From Rheinheimera maricola (GTDB lineage: Bacteria; Pseudomonadota; Gammaproteobacteria; Enterobacterales; Alteromonadaceae), in NCBI RefSeq assembly GCF_016918075.2, contig NZ_JAERPS020000005.1, forward strand, positions 186,001-250,000: a stretch of DNA of 64,000 bases. The letters run 5' to 3'. The notes beneath the pieces were generated by a model that was not told the DNA's origin, searched no databases, and saw only the letters and a list, made by a program, of their open reading frames with translations. Shown piece by piece: positions 54,493 through 63,465 of the stretch. The stretch's first letter is position 1, and each line of letters starts with the position of its first letter. The position numbers and the translations under genes were made by a program.

Positions 54493-55275
54493 TTGTTTGC
54501 TGAATTAGCTGTAGACCCTTCAGTGTTAATGATCTTATGCGCGGTCGCGTTCACGGCAGGCTTTATTGATGCTATTGCCGGCGGCGGCGGCCTGCTAACC
54601 GTACCGGCTTTGTTAACAGCCGGCTTGCCACCTCACGTGGTACTTGGCACCAACAAACTGGCTGCCACTTTCGGTTCTTTTACCGCATCACTAACCTATT
54701 ACCGCAAAAAGCTGTTCAACCCGCAGTTCTGGCGGCGCAGTGTTCTTTACACCGCCATAGGGGCAGTACTTGGCACTCTGGTGGTAGATTTAATTAGCAA
54801 AGAAGCTCTGGAAAAAATCCTGCCACTGCTTATTTTGCTGGCAGCAATTTACACCCTATTCAACCGCATGCAACCAGATGACCGTCTGCAATTGCCCCAG
54901 GTGGATGCCAAATTGCATTGGCAACAACGCAGCCAGGGCCTGGTTCTGGGGTTTTACGACGGCATTGCCGGCCCGGGTGCAGGCGCGTTTTGGATGGTAT
55001 CTACCATGGCACTGTATCGCATTAATTTGCTACTCACCTGTGGTGTGGCGCGTACCATGAACTTTATCAGCAACGGTTTTTCACTGGTGGCATTCATTGC
55101 CTTAGGGCATGTCAATTTTGCTTTGGGTATTGCCATGGGCTTATGTTTGATGCTTGGAGCCTGGCTTGGCGCGCATTCTGCCATTAAATTTGGTAGCCGT
55201 TTTATCCGGCCAGTGTTTATTTGTGTAGTAATTGCTATTGCCGTGCGACTGGCCTGGCAAGCCTGGAGTAGCTAA
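54493..55275 (+). CDS. yfcA: TSUP-family membrane transporter (YfcA-like)
   Basis: This 260-residue protein has about eight membrane helices and the TauE/SafE family motifs FIDAIAGGGGLLTVPALLTAG (helix 1 loop) and GFYDGIAGPGAGAF at mid-protein. Such proteins export sulfite or other organosulfur anions; the substrate here is not known. The likely start is the TTG at 54493, eight bases after AGGA. Upstream in-frame codons run into the dinG remnant. It overlaps priC by one base. Confidence 0.88.
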   Translation: MFAELAVDPSVLMILCAVAFTAGFIDAIAGGGGLLTVPALLTAGLPPHVVLGTNKLAATFGSFTASLTYYRKKLFNPQFWRRSVLYTAIGAVLGTLVVDLISKEALEKILPLLILLAAIYTLFNRMQPDDRLQLPQVDAKLHWQQRSQGLVLGFYDGIAGPGAGAFWMVSTMALYRINLLLTCGVARTMNFISNGFSLVAFIALGHVNFALGIAMGLCLMLGAWLGAHSAIKFGSRFIRPVFICVVIAIAVRLAWQAWSS

Positions 55276-55811
55276 TGGATTTACTCGGTACACTAAGCCA
55301 TCAACTACAGCAACTGAGAAAACAAGCTGAAAGCATCGACTTGCAGCAGGTTAGCGGCAAACCACAGAACTGGTTTGACAGTGCGCTGTTTAGCTGTCGC
55401 TCTGCCGATTTGAGTGACTACATTGGCGAAGCCCAACGCAACTTGCAGCATTTGCGGGATGAACGGTTAAGTCTGCCAGCAAAACAACGCCTGGTTCAGC
55501 GTTTAAGTGAGCAAACCAGCGCCCTGACGCAAGCGTTTCGCAATGTGGATACACGGCGCAAGCCCAGCGCCAAGGCCCGGACAAAAGCCGCAGTGCAACA
55601 AATAACCAGCAGCAGCCAACAGCTGTATCAGCAGCTAAGTGAAGTCCAGCAATTTGAACGTCGCCTGCAAGATATGATAAGCCTGGCCAACCGCGAGAAC
55701 TCTGCCGAAGCGGTATCGCGCACTTTGGCCCTGCACGCTCGTCTTGGCCGCTGTCGTAAAGCCCTGTTTGATATTGAACAGCAAATACAGCAGCTGGAAC
55801 AGCGCAATTAA
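55275..55811 (+). CDS. priC: Primosomal replication protein PriC (N'')
   Basis: This 178-residue basic, helical protein helps reload DnaB at stalled forks. The family features are the conserved WFDSALFSCR segment near residue 33 and the C-terminal FERRLQDMI ... RLGRCRKALFDIEQQI repeat, as in E. coli PriC (175 residues). Its ATG overlaps the yfcA stop codon. Confidence 0.9.
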   Translation: MDLLGTLSHQLQQLRKQAESIDLQQVSGKPQNWFDSALFSCRSADLSDYIGEAQRNLQHLRDERLSLPAKQRLVQRLSEQTSALTQAFRNVDTRRKPSAKARTKAAVQQITSSSQQLYQQLSEVQQFERRLQDMISLANRENSAEAVSRTLALHARLGRCRKALFDIEQQIQQLEQRN

Positions 55812-55825
55812 CCTGGTGACCTGTT

Positions 55826-56764
55826 ATGTTAACTACGCTGCCTGCTATGTTTTATCACCCTTGCTACAGCACGCTCGAGCTACCAGCACAGCATCGCTAC
55901 CCGATCAGCAAATACCACACCTTGTATCAACGCCTGATAGATATTGGTGTGCCGCTAAACGCATTTACCCAGTCTGCCCCTATAAGTATTGATCTGTTAG
56001 CGCAAAGCCACTGCCAACACTATATCCAGACGCTGTGCGATGGCAGTATCGATGCCAAAGCTATGCGCCGTATCGGCTTTCCCTGGTCGGCAGCGCTGTT
56101 TCAGCGTTCACTGTGCTCAGTTGGCGGTACGCTGCAAACTGCAGAAGCGGCGCTCAAGCATGGTATAGCGCTGCATTTAAGTGGTGGTTATCACCATGCA
56201 TTTTATGCCGAAGGCTCAGGTTTTTGTTTATTTAATGATTTAGTGGTCGCTGCCAAAACTCTGCTGCAGCAGGGACTGAGTAAAATTCTTATCATCGACC
56301 TTGATGTGCATCAGGGCGATGGCAGTGCGCTGATGCTAGCCGATGAGCCAGGTATTGTTACCTGCTCGCTGCATTGTGAGAAAAATTTTCCCTATCGCAA
56401 ACAATCTTCAGATTGGGACATTGGCCTGGCCAAAGACTGCAGCGACGCGCATTACATTGAGGCTGTGCTGCAAAGCGTGCACAGTTTGATTAATTGGCAT
56501 CAGCCCGATTTGGTGCTGTACGATGCCGGCGTTGATGTGCATCAGCATGACGAGCTGGGGTTAATGAATATCTCTACCGCAGCGCTATATCAGCGTGACT
56601 TGCTGGTGCTACAAAGCTGTAACGATCGCAAAATACCCGTCGCCGCCGTAATAGGTGGCGGCTACCAGCGTAATATTACGGCGTTAGTACAACTGCATTT
56701 GCAGCTATTTAAAGCTGCGTTTAGCGTTTGTGGCTCACACCTCGCCGGCAAAATAGAAACCTAA
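55826..56764 (+). CDS. Histone deacetylase-family hydrolase
   Basis: This 312-residue zinc hydrolase belongs to the HDAC/acetylpolyamine amidohydrolase superfamily. It has the catalytic His pair in LSGGYHHAF and zinc ligands in IDLDVHQGDG and in VLYDAGVDVH; the Gly-rich GGGYQ loop follows. The bacterial substrate (acetylated polyamine, lysine or a small molecule) is unknown. It begins 14 bases after priC, probably in the same transcript. Its last 30 bases overlap the convergent tryptophan dioxygenase gene. Confidence 0.92.
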   Translation: MLTTLPAMFYHPCYSTLELPAQHRYPISKYHTLYQRLIDIGVPLNAFTQSAPISIDLLAQSHCQHYIQTLCDGSIDAKAMRRIGFPWSAALFQRSLCSVGGTLQTAEAALKHGIALHLSGGYHHAFYAEGSGFCLFNDLVVAAKTLLQQGLSKILIIDLDVHQGDGSALMLADEPGIVTCSLHCEKNFPYRKQSSDWDIGLAKDCSDAHYIEAVLQSVHSLINWHQPDLVLYDAGVDVHQHDELGLMNISTAALYQRDLLVLQSCNDRKIPVAAVIGGGYQRNITALVQLHLQLFKAAFSVCGSHLAGKIET

Positions 56765-57832
56765 ACGCCGTTTTACCTGCGGTGGTAATACCGGTAAATC
56801 AGTTTTCGGCAGTAAAAACGTTGCCATACTAAATAGGTCAGTAAAGATACGGTTTTTTTCGGTAGTACGCTTTAAGTAATCATGGCCAGATGATCCGCCA
56901 GTGCCTATTTTACTTCCCAGCATACGTTGCACCATCATGGCATGCTTGTAACGCCAGATGGTTAGCAGCTCATCTATCTCGGTTAAGCAGGTTAGCAGCT
57001 GAAACGGCAAATTAAACACCGGTTCTTCTTGATAAAGGCTAATAAACAACGCAGCTAGCATAGCACGCTGGCTTAAACGGAAGGCCCCACTCTGTTGTAA
57101 TTGCTGGTATTTATCTTTATCCAGTAAAGCAGCGAATTTCTCTGCGGTGCGTTCAATTTCGGCCAATTGCAGTTCGCGCTCGTGTTCAGCAATTTGCACA
57201 ATAGATTGCACCGTGCTTTTATCTTCGGCCAGCATGGCGTCGGTAGCTTGCTGGTACATTTGCCAGAAACTAAAATTTTCCAGTTCGAGAAATGGCATGC
57301 GCTCAAGCCATTTTTCAATACGCTCAAATAAACTCGGTTGGTGTTCAAGTTGTTGTAAGAAATTTCGGTCTTGCTCATTCAGTCGGCTGTAAAAGGAATT
57401 CTTGTCAAAATCGATACGGAAATCGCTTTTCAGGCCCAGGCCAATTTCCAGCATTTTGAATTGGATACTCTGAAAGCCCGACGCCGGCACCAGATAATCT
57501 CGGAATGACATAAAGTCTTGCGGTGTCATGGTTTCCATCACACCGATCTGCTGGTTAAGCAGTTGCTGGATGGTGATCACCCGCTTGAGCTTATGCACTA
57601 TACCGGTTAACTGCTCATCTTTTACTTCTTCAGCTGCAAATACCGCCATAACGGCTTTTAACTCGTGCAAAATTTGTTTAAACCACAGCTCGTATACCTG
57701 ATGCACAATTATAAACAGGGTTTCATCATGTGCTTCAGCAGCATACTTTGCGCTTTCAGGCGCTTGCGCTGTTAGCACTTTATCTAACTGGAGGTAGTCA
57801 CCGTAGTAGCAAGGCGTGGTATTTTTTTGCAT
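56735..57832 (-). CDS. Tryptophan 2,3-dioxygenase
   Basis: This 365-residue heme enzyme opens the indole ring of L-tryptophan to N-formylkynurenine. Family blocks are YGDYLQLDKVL, HDETLFIIVHQVYELWFKQILHE, PASGFQSIQF and the heme-ligand segment WRYKHAMMVQRMLGSKIGTGG with GSSGHDYLK. It is longer than many bacterial forms (about 280-300). No other kynurenine-pathway gene is nearby. It overlaps the end of the HDAC gene by 30 bases. Confidence 0.93.
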   Translation of the reverse strand: MQKNTTPCYYGDYLQLDKVLTAQAPESAKYAAEAHDETLFIIVHQVYELWFKQILHELKAVMAVFAAEEVKDEQLTGIVHKLKRVITIQQLLNQQIGVMETMTPQDFMSFRDYLVPASGFQSIQFKMLEIGLGLKSDFRIDFDKNSFYSRLNEQDRNFLQQLEHQPSLFERIEKWLERMPFLELENFSFWQMYQQATDAMLAEDKSTVQSIVQIAEHERELQLAEIERTAEKFAALLDKDKYQQLQQSGAFRLSQRAMLAALFISLYQEEPVFNLPFQLLTCLTEIDELLTIWRYKHAMMVQRMLGSKIGTGGSSGHDYLKRTTEKNRIFTDLFSMATFLLPKTDLPVLPPQVKRRLGFYFAGEV

Positions 57833-57958
57833 TTTTATTCTTCTGTCATTGCGGATTGACGCATTGTAACAGCCGCGACAACCAACTCAATCTTTCGGTG
57901 GTGTTTTTGCGTAAAGCTGATTATGCTTTGTACTGATGTTTTATCACTTGAGGCACAT

Positions 57959-58219
57959 ATGAAATTAGACGACGATATTCATAACTATTATGAGAAACTA
58001 ACGTTGGATCATATTGTTGAGTTAGGGTTAGACAGTGAAAAAGACGCTGAATATCTGGCCGACCTATGCTGTATCTCGTTAAATCTGCTGCCCCCTCGTT
58101 ACATTCGCTACGAAGTGGACATGGCATTTTATTTGCCGCAGAGTGAACGCTTTGAAATGCAAATGAAAGTACAAGAAGCCGTAGCGCGGGCACAACAATT
58201 TTTGGACAGTAACAGTTGA
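57959..58219 (+). CDS. ComFB-like (late competence) protein
   Basis: This 86-residue protein resembles the ComFB family (IHNYYEKLTLDHIVELGL; DLCCISLNLLPPRYIRYEVDMAFYLP). In Bacillus ComFB-type proteins occur with competence genes, and some homologues bind c-di-nucleotides. Two adjacent Cys and PPRY are characteristic. GAGG lies five bases before the ATG. It overlaps the next small gene by 4 bases. Confidence 0.85.
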   Translation: MKLDDDIHNYYEKLTLDHIVELGLDSEKDAEYLADLCCISLNLLPPRYIRYEVDMAFYLPQSERFEMQMKVQEAVARAQQFLDSNS

Positions 58220-58404
58220 CAGAAACACTTGAGCAAGCGCCTGAGCATATCAAGCTGGCGGTAGATTTAATTATGCTACTGGAGCAACAACAGCTGGATG
58301 TCGATACTGTATTAAAGGCGCTGGCAATAGTGCAGCAAGATTTTAACAACAAGCAGAATTTGGGTGGCAACCCCACCAGCCACATCCCGGCACATACGTC
58401 ATAA
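58216..58404 (+). CDS. ybaM: YbaM-like DUF2496 protein
   Basis: This 62-residue protein matches E. coli YbaM (EHIKLAVDLIMLLEQQQLDVDTVLKAL, IVQQDF). The start is a TTG overlapping the ComFB stop, so translation is coupled. The C-terminal 14 residues (about 58362-58404) are encoded opposite the 3' end of the 4.5S RNA gene. The function is unknown. Confidence 0.8.
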   Translation: MTETLEQAPEHIKLAVDLIMLLEQQQLDVDTVLKALAIVQQDFNNKQNLGGNPTSHIPAHTS

Positions 58405-58476
58405 ACTGTGGCTGCTTCCTTCCGGACCTGACCAGGTTCGCCTACTAGTATTGCGAGAGGACCAATGGGGTTACCA
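58362..58476 (-). ncRNA. ffs: 4.5S signal recognition particle RNA
   Basis: The minus strand has the SRP RNA apical domain GGTCAGGTCCGGAAGGAAGC and the matching lower helix. The 5' end (GGTAACCCCA) pairs with the 3' end (TGGGGTTGCC). The length of about 115 bases matches E. coli 4.5S RNA (114). It forms SRP with Ffh and targets membrane proteins. Its ends are estimated from pairing. Confidence 0.93.
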
Positions 58477-58505
58477 TTGCACTGCTGATCTCTCAACAGG
58501 CGCGC

Positions 58506-58534
58506 ATTATCCGTAAAAGCAGGCTCTGTTGCAA
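58506..58534 (-). promoter_or_regulatory. Promoter of the 4.5S RNA gene
   Basis: On the minus strand TTGCAA and GATAAT are 17 bases apart with a GC-rich discriminator (GCGCGCC). It ends about 30 bases before the mature 5' end, leaving a leader that would be removed by RNase P, as in E. coli. Confidence 0.65.
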
Positions 58535-58546
58535 GCCTGCGTATCG

Positions 58547-60172
58547 TTAAACCTTAAAAACGGCGGCTTGCGACTGCAATTTTGCTGCCAATTGCGCCAG
58601 CATGTCACTGGCTTGTGCGCTTTGCCGAGCGCTGTGTGTCACTTCACTGATACTGACTGTAAACTCGCTAATATTTTTACTGATGTCTTCGGCTACTATT
58701 GTCTGCTGCTCGGTAGCAGTAGAGATCTGCACATTCATATCGACAATAGCGCCTACAGCGTTTTTAATTTGCTCAATTACTGTGGCGGCGCCATTAGCAT
58801 TTTCAACACTGGTATCGGCAAATCGCTTTGAATCATCCATTGAACTAACGGCTTGCTTAGAAGATGTTTGCAAATTATCAATCATGCCTTTAATAGACTC
58901 GGTGGCCTTTTGCGTGTTGGTGGCCAATTGCCTTACTTCATCTGCAACTACGGCAAAACCGCGACCGGCGTCTCCTGCTCTTGCCGCTTCGATAGCCGCA
59001 TTTAATGCCAACAGATTAGTTTGCTCGGCAATGGTACGAATTACTGCCAGTACCTGAGTGATTTTCTCCGACTCGGTATTTAACTGCCCAATCACCCCGC
59101 CGGCATCGGTTAGCGTGTTCGACAGTTGCTCAATTGAGCGCATATTTTGCATAATCCGTTCAAAGCCATCTTTAGAGTAGCCGTCAGCTTCATTTGCTTG
59201 CTCCGACGTACGCAAGGCACTATTAGCAACCTCTTGAATGGCTGCCGACATCTGAGTAACCGCTGTAGCAATTAAATTTGATTTCTGCTCTTGCTCCATT
59301 GCGGTGCTACTAACCTGCTCACTGATGCAACTCATCTGCTCTGACGCCGCAGCCAATTGCGAAATAGCCTGGCCCAACTCGTTAAAAAATAGTTGTAACC
59401 GCTCCAAGGTGGTATTTAGCGCCTGCGACGTAGCGGCAATTTCATCTTTACCACACACCTGTGCCCTAATACGTAAATCTAAATCACTGCCAACGGCGAC
59501 AATGCTGCCTTGCAGTAAGCGCAATGGGTGCTGGATAGAGCGATATATAAACAGGCTCAACAAGGCAAGAGCGATAAACACTGCCGTTAATATAACGCCA
59601 AACATTAGCTGGAAACTTGCATACTCTTGTTCTGCCAGTTGACGAAATTTGTCCGCCTCTTGTAGCTGTAAGATAATCAGTTTATCCAGGGCACTGCTCA
59701 GCGGATCGGCCACTTGATACAACGCCTGATTAAATGCATCAGCATTATCGGCACGCAAGCTGTTCGCCGAGATCCGCGCTTGATATTGCGCTATTGCAGC
59801 TAAAAACGGCAGCATTCTGCGGTCAGCCTCAGCTACCAGATTACTTTCTTCTGCAGTTAGCTCGGTTAGCTTATAGGATTGCCAGGCCTTTTCTGCGGTA
59901 TTTAACGCCTGGCTAATATTTGCGCTGGCGGCACTACTATCTATTATTTGCGCCCGGTATTTGTGCAGCGTATCTACCGCAGTCACAGCATAAGCATCTG
60001 ACACCTGCTTAATTTGCTGCAGCGGCTGCACCCGATCCAGATATAAGCTGTTGATACCACGATTCAACAACTGCATTTCCTGCAACGCAACCCAGGTAAC
60101 TAACAGCAAAATGATCAATGGAACCGCCGCCAGCACAGTAAGACGACTTTTAACCGAATAGTTATTCAACAT
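58547..60172 (-). CDS. Methyl-accepting chemotaxis protein
   Basis: This 541-residue chemoreceptor has membrane helices at about 10-32 and 190-212 flanking a four-helix-bundle type periplasmic domain, then a HAMP domain and a cytoplasmic signalling hairpin. The conserved tip is [21 protein letters not shown] and [12 protein letters not shown]. It senses an unknown ligand and signals to CheA/CheW. It lacks a C-terminal CheR-docking pentapeptide (it ends AVFKV). The start is the ATG at 60172. Confidence 0.94.
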   Translation of the reverse strand: MLNNYSVKSRLTVLAAVPLIILLLVTWVALQEMQLLNRGINSLYLDRVQPLQQIKQVSDAYAVTAVDTLHKYRAQIIDSSAASANISQALNTAEKAWQSYKLTELTAEESNLVAEADRRMLPFLAAIAQYQARISANSLRADNADAFNQALYQVADPLSSALDKLIILQLQEADKFRQLAEQEYASFQLMFGVILTAVFIALALLSLFIYRSIQHPLRLLQGSIVAVGSDLDLRIRAQVCGKDEIAATSQALNTTLERLQLFFNELGQAISQLAAASEQMSCISEQVSSTAMEQEQKSNLIATAVTQMSAAIQEVANSALRTSEQANEADGYSKDGFERIMQNMRSIEQLSNTLTDAGGVIGQLNTESEKITQVLAVIRTIAEQTNLLALNAAIEAARAGDAGRGFAVVADEVRQLATNTQKATESIKGMIDNLQTSSKQAVSSMDDSKRFADTSVENANGAATVIEQIKNAVGAIVDMNVQISTATEQQTIVAEDISKNISEFTVSISEVTHSARQSAQASDMLAQLAAKLQSQAAVFKV

Positions 60173-60311
60173 AAACTGGTGAGCCTCGCGAAATGTTAAC
60201 AGCTAACACTCAGCATAGAATGATATTTATTATTCAACCAGCCATTTTTATCAACACAATAAACAGACTGTGTTGCCGACAGCCTTAAGCGCAAACTCGC
60301 CTAGCGCCAAG

Positions 60312-61172
60312 TTAGGGTGTGGCGAGTAACGCTGCTCGATATCGTTGAAGCAACGCTTTGACTTTTCTTTGGTTATCCGGTCCTAAGCGGATCATTTGCT
60401 TTTGCGCTGCCGGTAATTGCTCAATAGCCGGATCAGCAAAAATATAAACCACTGACGGGCGGGCTAACGCCAGTGGATAGTCGACTTCCGGTGTCGCTAA
60501 CAATAAATCGATAGCAGCGATCAAGGTGTTTTTAAACAGCTGATCAGGATATCCCTGCTCGGCATAAGATTGCTGTAATAGTGGCTCATAGCGGTTAAAC
60601 AACTGTACTAACTGCTGTGGTGGCACGCTCTCCAGCAACTGAATATATGGCTGATACCGGGAAAAACTGCGGCTATCAAGCTGCATATCGTCGGCGTCAG
60701 CCGCACGAAAAGTTTGCTCTAACGGTTGCAGTAACGGGTGAGCCGCCGCAAGCTGGCCCTGAGCAATATTATCAATCTGTACAGCAAAATTACGCAGCAT
60801 ATCTTCGGTAACAAAGAGCCCGGCCAACCCAGCGCGCCAGTCCAGTGCCAGTAATCGCTGCTTCACCTCAGGATCAGATTCATCCAATACCGGTAACGCA
60901 GGCTCCGCTACTACTAGCTCGGCTATTTCCTCGCTTGGCGTTGCAGTGGTTTGCAACTCTGGCGGCTCGGTTGCCAACGCTGTTTCTGCTGGCAATGCTG
61001 CTACATGCGTCTCTACCGGTTCTGCCACTATGACCGGCGCTGTCGGTTTTACCGGCTCTTGCTGCGGTGCTTTACCCAGCAGAAACCATAAGGCAATCAG
61101 GACAACCAGCCCTACAACCGCGATACCGGCATAATATAACTGCTGGTTATTGTTTGATTTTTGTTCACTCAT
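60312..61172 (-). CDS. DUF3014 membrane-anchored protein
   Basis: This 286-residue protein has one N-terminal membrane segment (about residues 13-32) and a Pro/Ala/Val-rich spacer (about 35-95). A conserved DUF3014 domain follows, with LPVLDESDPEVKQ, FSRYQPYIQLLE and RPSVVYIFADPAIEQLP. The function is unknown. AGGAG stands 11 bases before the ATG at 61172; a longer frame would hide the membrane segment. It lies divergent from the patatin gene. Confidence 0.85.
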   Translation of the reverse strand: MSEQKSNNNQQLYYAGIAVVGLVVLIALWFLLGKAPQQEPVKPTAPVIVAEPVETHVAALPAETALATEPPELQTTATPSEEIAELVVAEPALPVLDESDPEVKQRLLALDWRAGLAGLFVTEDMLRNFAVQIDNIAQGQLAAAHPLLQPLEQTFRAADADDMQLDSRSFSRYQPYIQLLESVPPQQLVQLFNRYEPLLQQSYAEQGYPDQLFKNTLIAAIDLLLATPEVDYPLALARPSVVYIFADPAIEQLPAAQKQMIRLGPDNQRKVKALLQRYRAALLATP

Positions 61173-61284
61173 TACAGCTGTACTCCTGTTCTTGCCCGAC
61201 AACGATATTAAGCGTTGCATTCTGAATTTATTTCGCCAATATACTAAGCAATGAGCCTGATGTCTGGAAAAAGTTCAACTTCCT

Positions 61285-62433
61285 ATGCCTGAAGCAGATG
61301 CTAAAGCCGGTGCAAAAACGGCACTGTTATTAACCGGAGGGGGTGCACGCGCCGCCTATCAGGTTGGCGTGTTAAAAGCGATAGCGCAACAGTATCCGCG
61401 TAGTAGCAAATTGCCGTTTCAAATAATCAGCGGCACCTCAGCCGGCGCGATGAACGGTGTAGCGATGGCCTGTTATGCCTCCTGTTTTCATTTAGGGGTA
61501 AAAAAATTGGAATGGATCTGGCGGCACTTCCATACCGACCAGGTATATTACTCTGACTACCCTAGAGTTTTCCGCCAATTGTTGCGTGGTATGTTCAGCG
61601 CTTTTCAAGCCGATTATGCCAACAAGCATGCTGTCAGCTTGTTTGATAATAAGCCACTAAAGCAAATGCTGAGCAAAGTATTAGATTTAAAACGTATTGA
61701 CCGCAACATTCTCGGTGGCTATTTATCCAGCGTGTCCGTTACCGCCTCCTGCTACAATAACGGTGATTCAATCACCTTTTTTCAATCAGATAATGCGCAG
61801 GAGTGGCGCCGCGCTAAACGTTGCGGCCAGCGCACCCTGTTGGGGGTGCATCATTTAATGGCCTCCGCAGCCATTCCGCTAGTGTTCCCGTCGGTACGTA
61901 TCCATCAGCAATATTTTGGCGATGGTTCCGTTAATCAGCTAGCACCGCTTAGCGCGCCAATTCACCTGGGGGCCGATAAAATTTTAATCATCGGTTTGGC
62001 TGATCCGCGTAAAAACGAGCAAAACCAACGCATGTTACACCACCCAGATCTGGCTACAATTGCGGGTCATTTGCTCGATACGGTATTTACTGATAGCTTG
62101 AATTCCGACTTGGAGCGTATGCAACGGGTGAACAATACTATTAGTACGATGCAACAATATGGCATAAAAACAGATTTAAAACCGGTGCAGAGCCTGATCA
62201 TTAACCCCAGCCAGAACTTTGGCCAAATCGCCAGTGAACATTTTCTTTCACTGCCTATGGCTGTGCGCACCATGTTAAGACTAACCGGCATTCGTCAGCA
62301 TTCCGACTCCAGCCTGGCCAGTTATTTACTGTTTGAACAGCGCTATACCCGCCGCCTGATTGAACTTGGCTACGACGACGCCATGGCACAGATGGACGCT
62401 ATACTGCAATTTCTGGCTGCTAACCCGTCTTAG
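61285..62433 (+). CDS. Patatin-like phospholipase
   Basis: This 382-residue protein has the patatin fold with the oxyanion loop TGGGARAAYQVG, the nucleophile S52 in GTSAGAM and the catalytic Asp in FGDGSVNQ. Such enzymes release fatty acids from phospholipids. It has no signal peptide, so it is cytoplasmic or membrane-associated. No clear ribosome binding site precedes the ATG at 61285. Confidence 0.9.
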   Translation: MPEADAKAGAKTALLLTGGGARAAYQVGVLKAIAQQYPRSSKLPFQIISGTSAGAMNGVAMACYASCFHLGVKKLEWIWRHFHTDQVYYSDYPRVFRQLLRGMFSAFQADYANKHAVSLFDNKPLKQMLSKVLDLKRIDRNILGGYLSSVSVTASCYNNGDSITFFQSDNAQEWRRAKRCGQRTLLGVHHLMASAAIPLVFPSVRIHQQYFGDGSVNQLAPLSAPIHLGADKILIIGLADPRKNEQNQRMLHHPDLATIAGHLLDTVFTDSLNSDLERMQRVNNTISTMQQYGIKTDLKPVQSLIINPSQNFGQIASEHFLSLPMAVRTMLRLTGIRQHSDSSLASYLLFEQRYTRRLIELGYDDAMAQMDAILQFLAANPS

Positions 62434-62561
62434 CTAACGTGATGCTCGTCAAACCCTTGACTAGTGCAAGACAATAAAACTTTAAACTATTGATAATTAA
62501 AATATATTTAAAAATGGCCCATTATTTGCTTTATTAACAAAAAGCTTCTGTGGGTGGCAAT

Positions 62562-63461
62562 ATGGAATACTTATTAGTACACGAAGTCGCGCTAAGTAGT
62601 GCACCTAGCTATGCAGCAATGACTAAACTGCAACACTGGCAAGACCTGCCAGAGTGCCTTGAGCAAAGCCTGGTAAGCCAGCTGCAGACAACATTAGATA
62701 TTCAGCAACAGCTAAATATTGTCTCAATGGCTAGCGGCAAAGTTTTGCCGCTGTCATCATTAACCTTGAAAACAGCCGTAGGCGATTTCAGCGCCAGCGG
62801 ATCCAGACTTGCCGATTATGAGCATCGAAGTGTATTAGTACTTAATCAGCAATGTCTGGCCGAACTTATTTACCACAGTGACCATGCGTTTACCCCCATG
62901 ATCCAGCGCGAGTTGCTACTGCTGGAAAGCGAATGGTTGTTTGCGTTACGCAACGCCTTGGTGGTAAGCCGGTTACAACAGATGGCGCTAAAGGACACAC
63001 TAACCGGGTTGGGTAACCGACGCTTTTTTGACGACAGTTTCGAAAAAGCAGTGCAACTTGCCAGGCGTAATAACGAGCCTTGTGCGCTTGTTTTAATTGA
63101 TTTGGATAACTTTAAACAGGTTAACGATGTGTCAGGCCACAGTGCCGGTGACGACATTTTGCTGGCCGTGGCAGATTGTTTGCGCGATACCTTGCGTGCC
63201 ACTGACAGCCTGTTTCGTTTTGGTGGCGACGAATTTGCTGTTATTTTGTCCGGTCAGGATACCGATAGCGCCGAACTAATAGCCCGGCGCACTGTGCGCG
63301 CAATTAACCAGCATTACCTCTGCCAACAACATGAGGTAACTGCGAGTGCTGGCTTGGCCCTATTAACAACCGAACAAGACCGTAAACACTTGTTCAGCGC
63401 CGCTGACGGTGCGTTGTATGCGGCAAAAGAAGCCGGAAAAAGCACAGTACGAGTAGCTTAG
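62562..63461 (+). CDS. GGDEF diguanylate cyclase
   Basis: This 299-residue cytoplasmic protein has an N-terminal sensory region without a known domain (residues 1-135), then a GGDEF domain with the intact active site GGDEF (221-225) and RxxD inhibitory site RATD five residues before it. It makes cyclic di-GMP. GGTGG stands four bases before the ATG at 62562; a GTG four codons upstream is less likely. It converges on tilS with a 4-base gap. Confidence 0.9.
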   Translation: MEYLLVHEVALSSAPSYAAMTKLQHWQDLPECLEQSLVSQLQTTLDIQQQLNIVSMASGKVLPLSSLTLKTAVGDFSASGSRLADYEHRSVLVLNQQCLAELIYHSDHAFTPMIQRELLLLESEWLFALRNALVVSRLQQMALKDTLTGLGNRRFFDDSFEKAVQLARRNNEPCALVLIDLDNFKQVNDVSGHSAGDDILLAVADCLRDTLRATDSLFRFGGDEFAVILSGQDTDSAELIARRTVRAINQHYLCQQHEVTASAGLALLTTEQDRKHLFSAADGALYAAKEAGKSTVRVA

Positions 63462-63465
63462 GTTG

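Noticed and set aside
57921-58496. 191-residue minus-strand frame
   Set aside because: It runs antisense through the comFB-like gene, ybaM and part of ffs, all of which are recognised on their own evidence.
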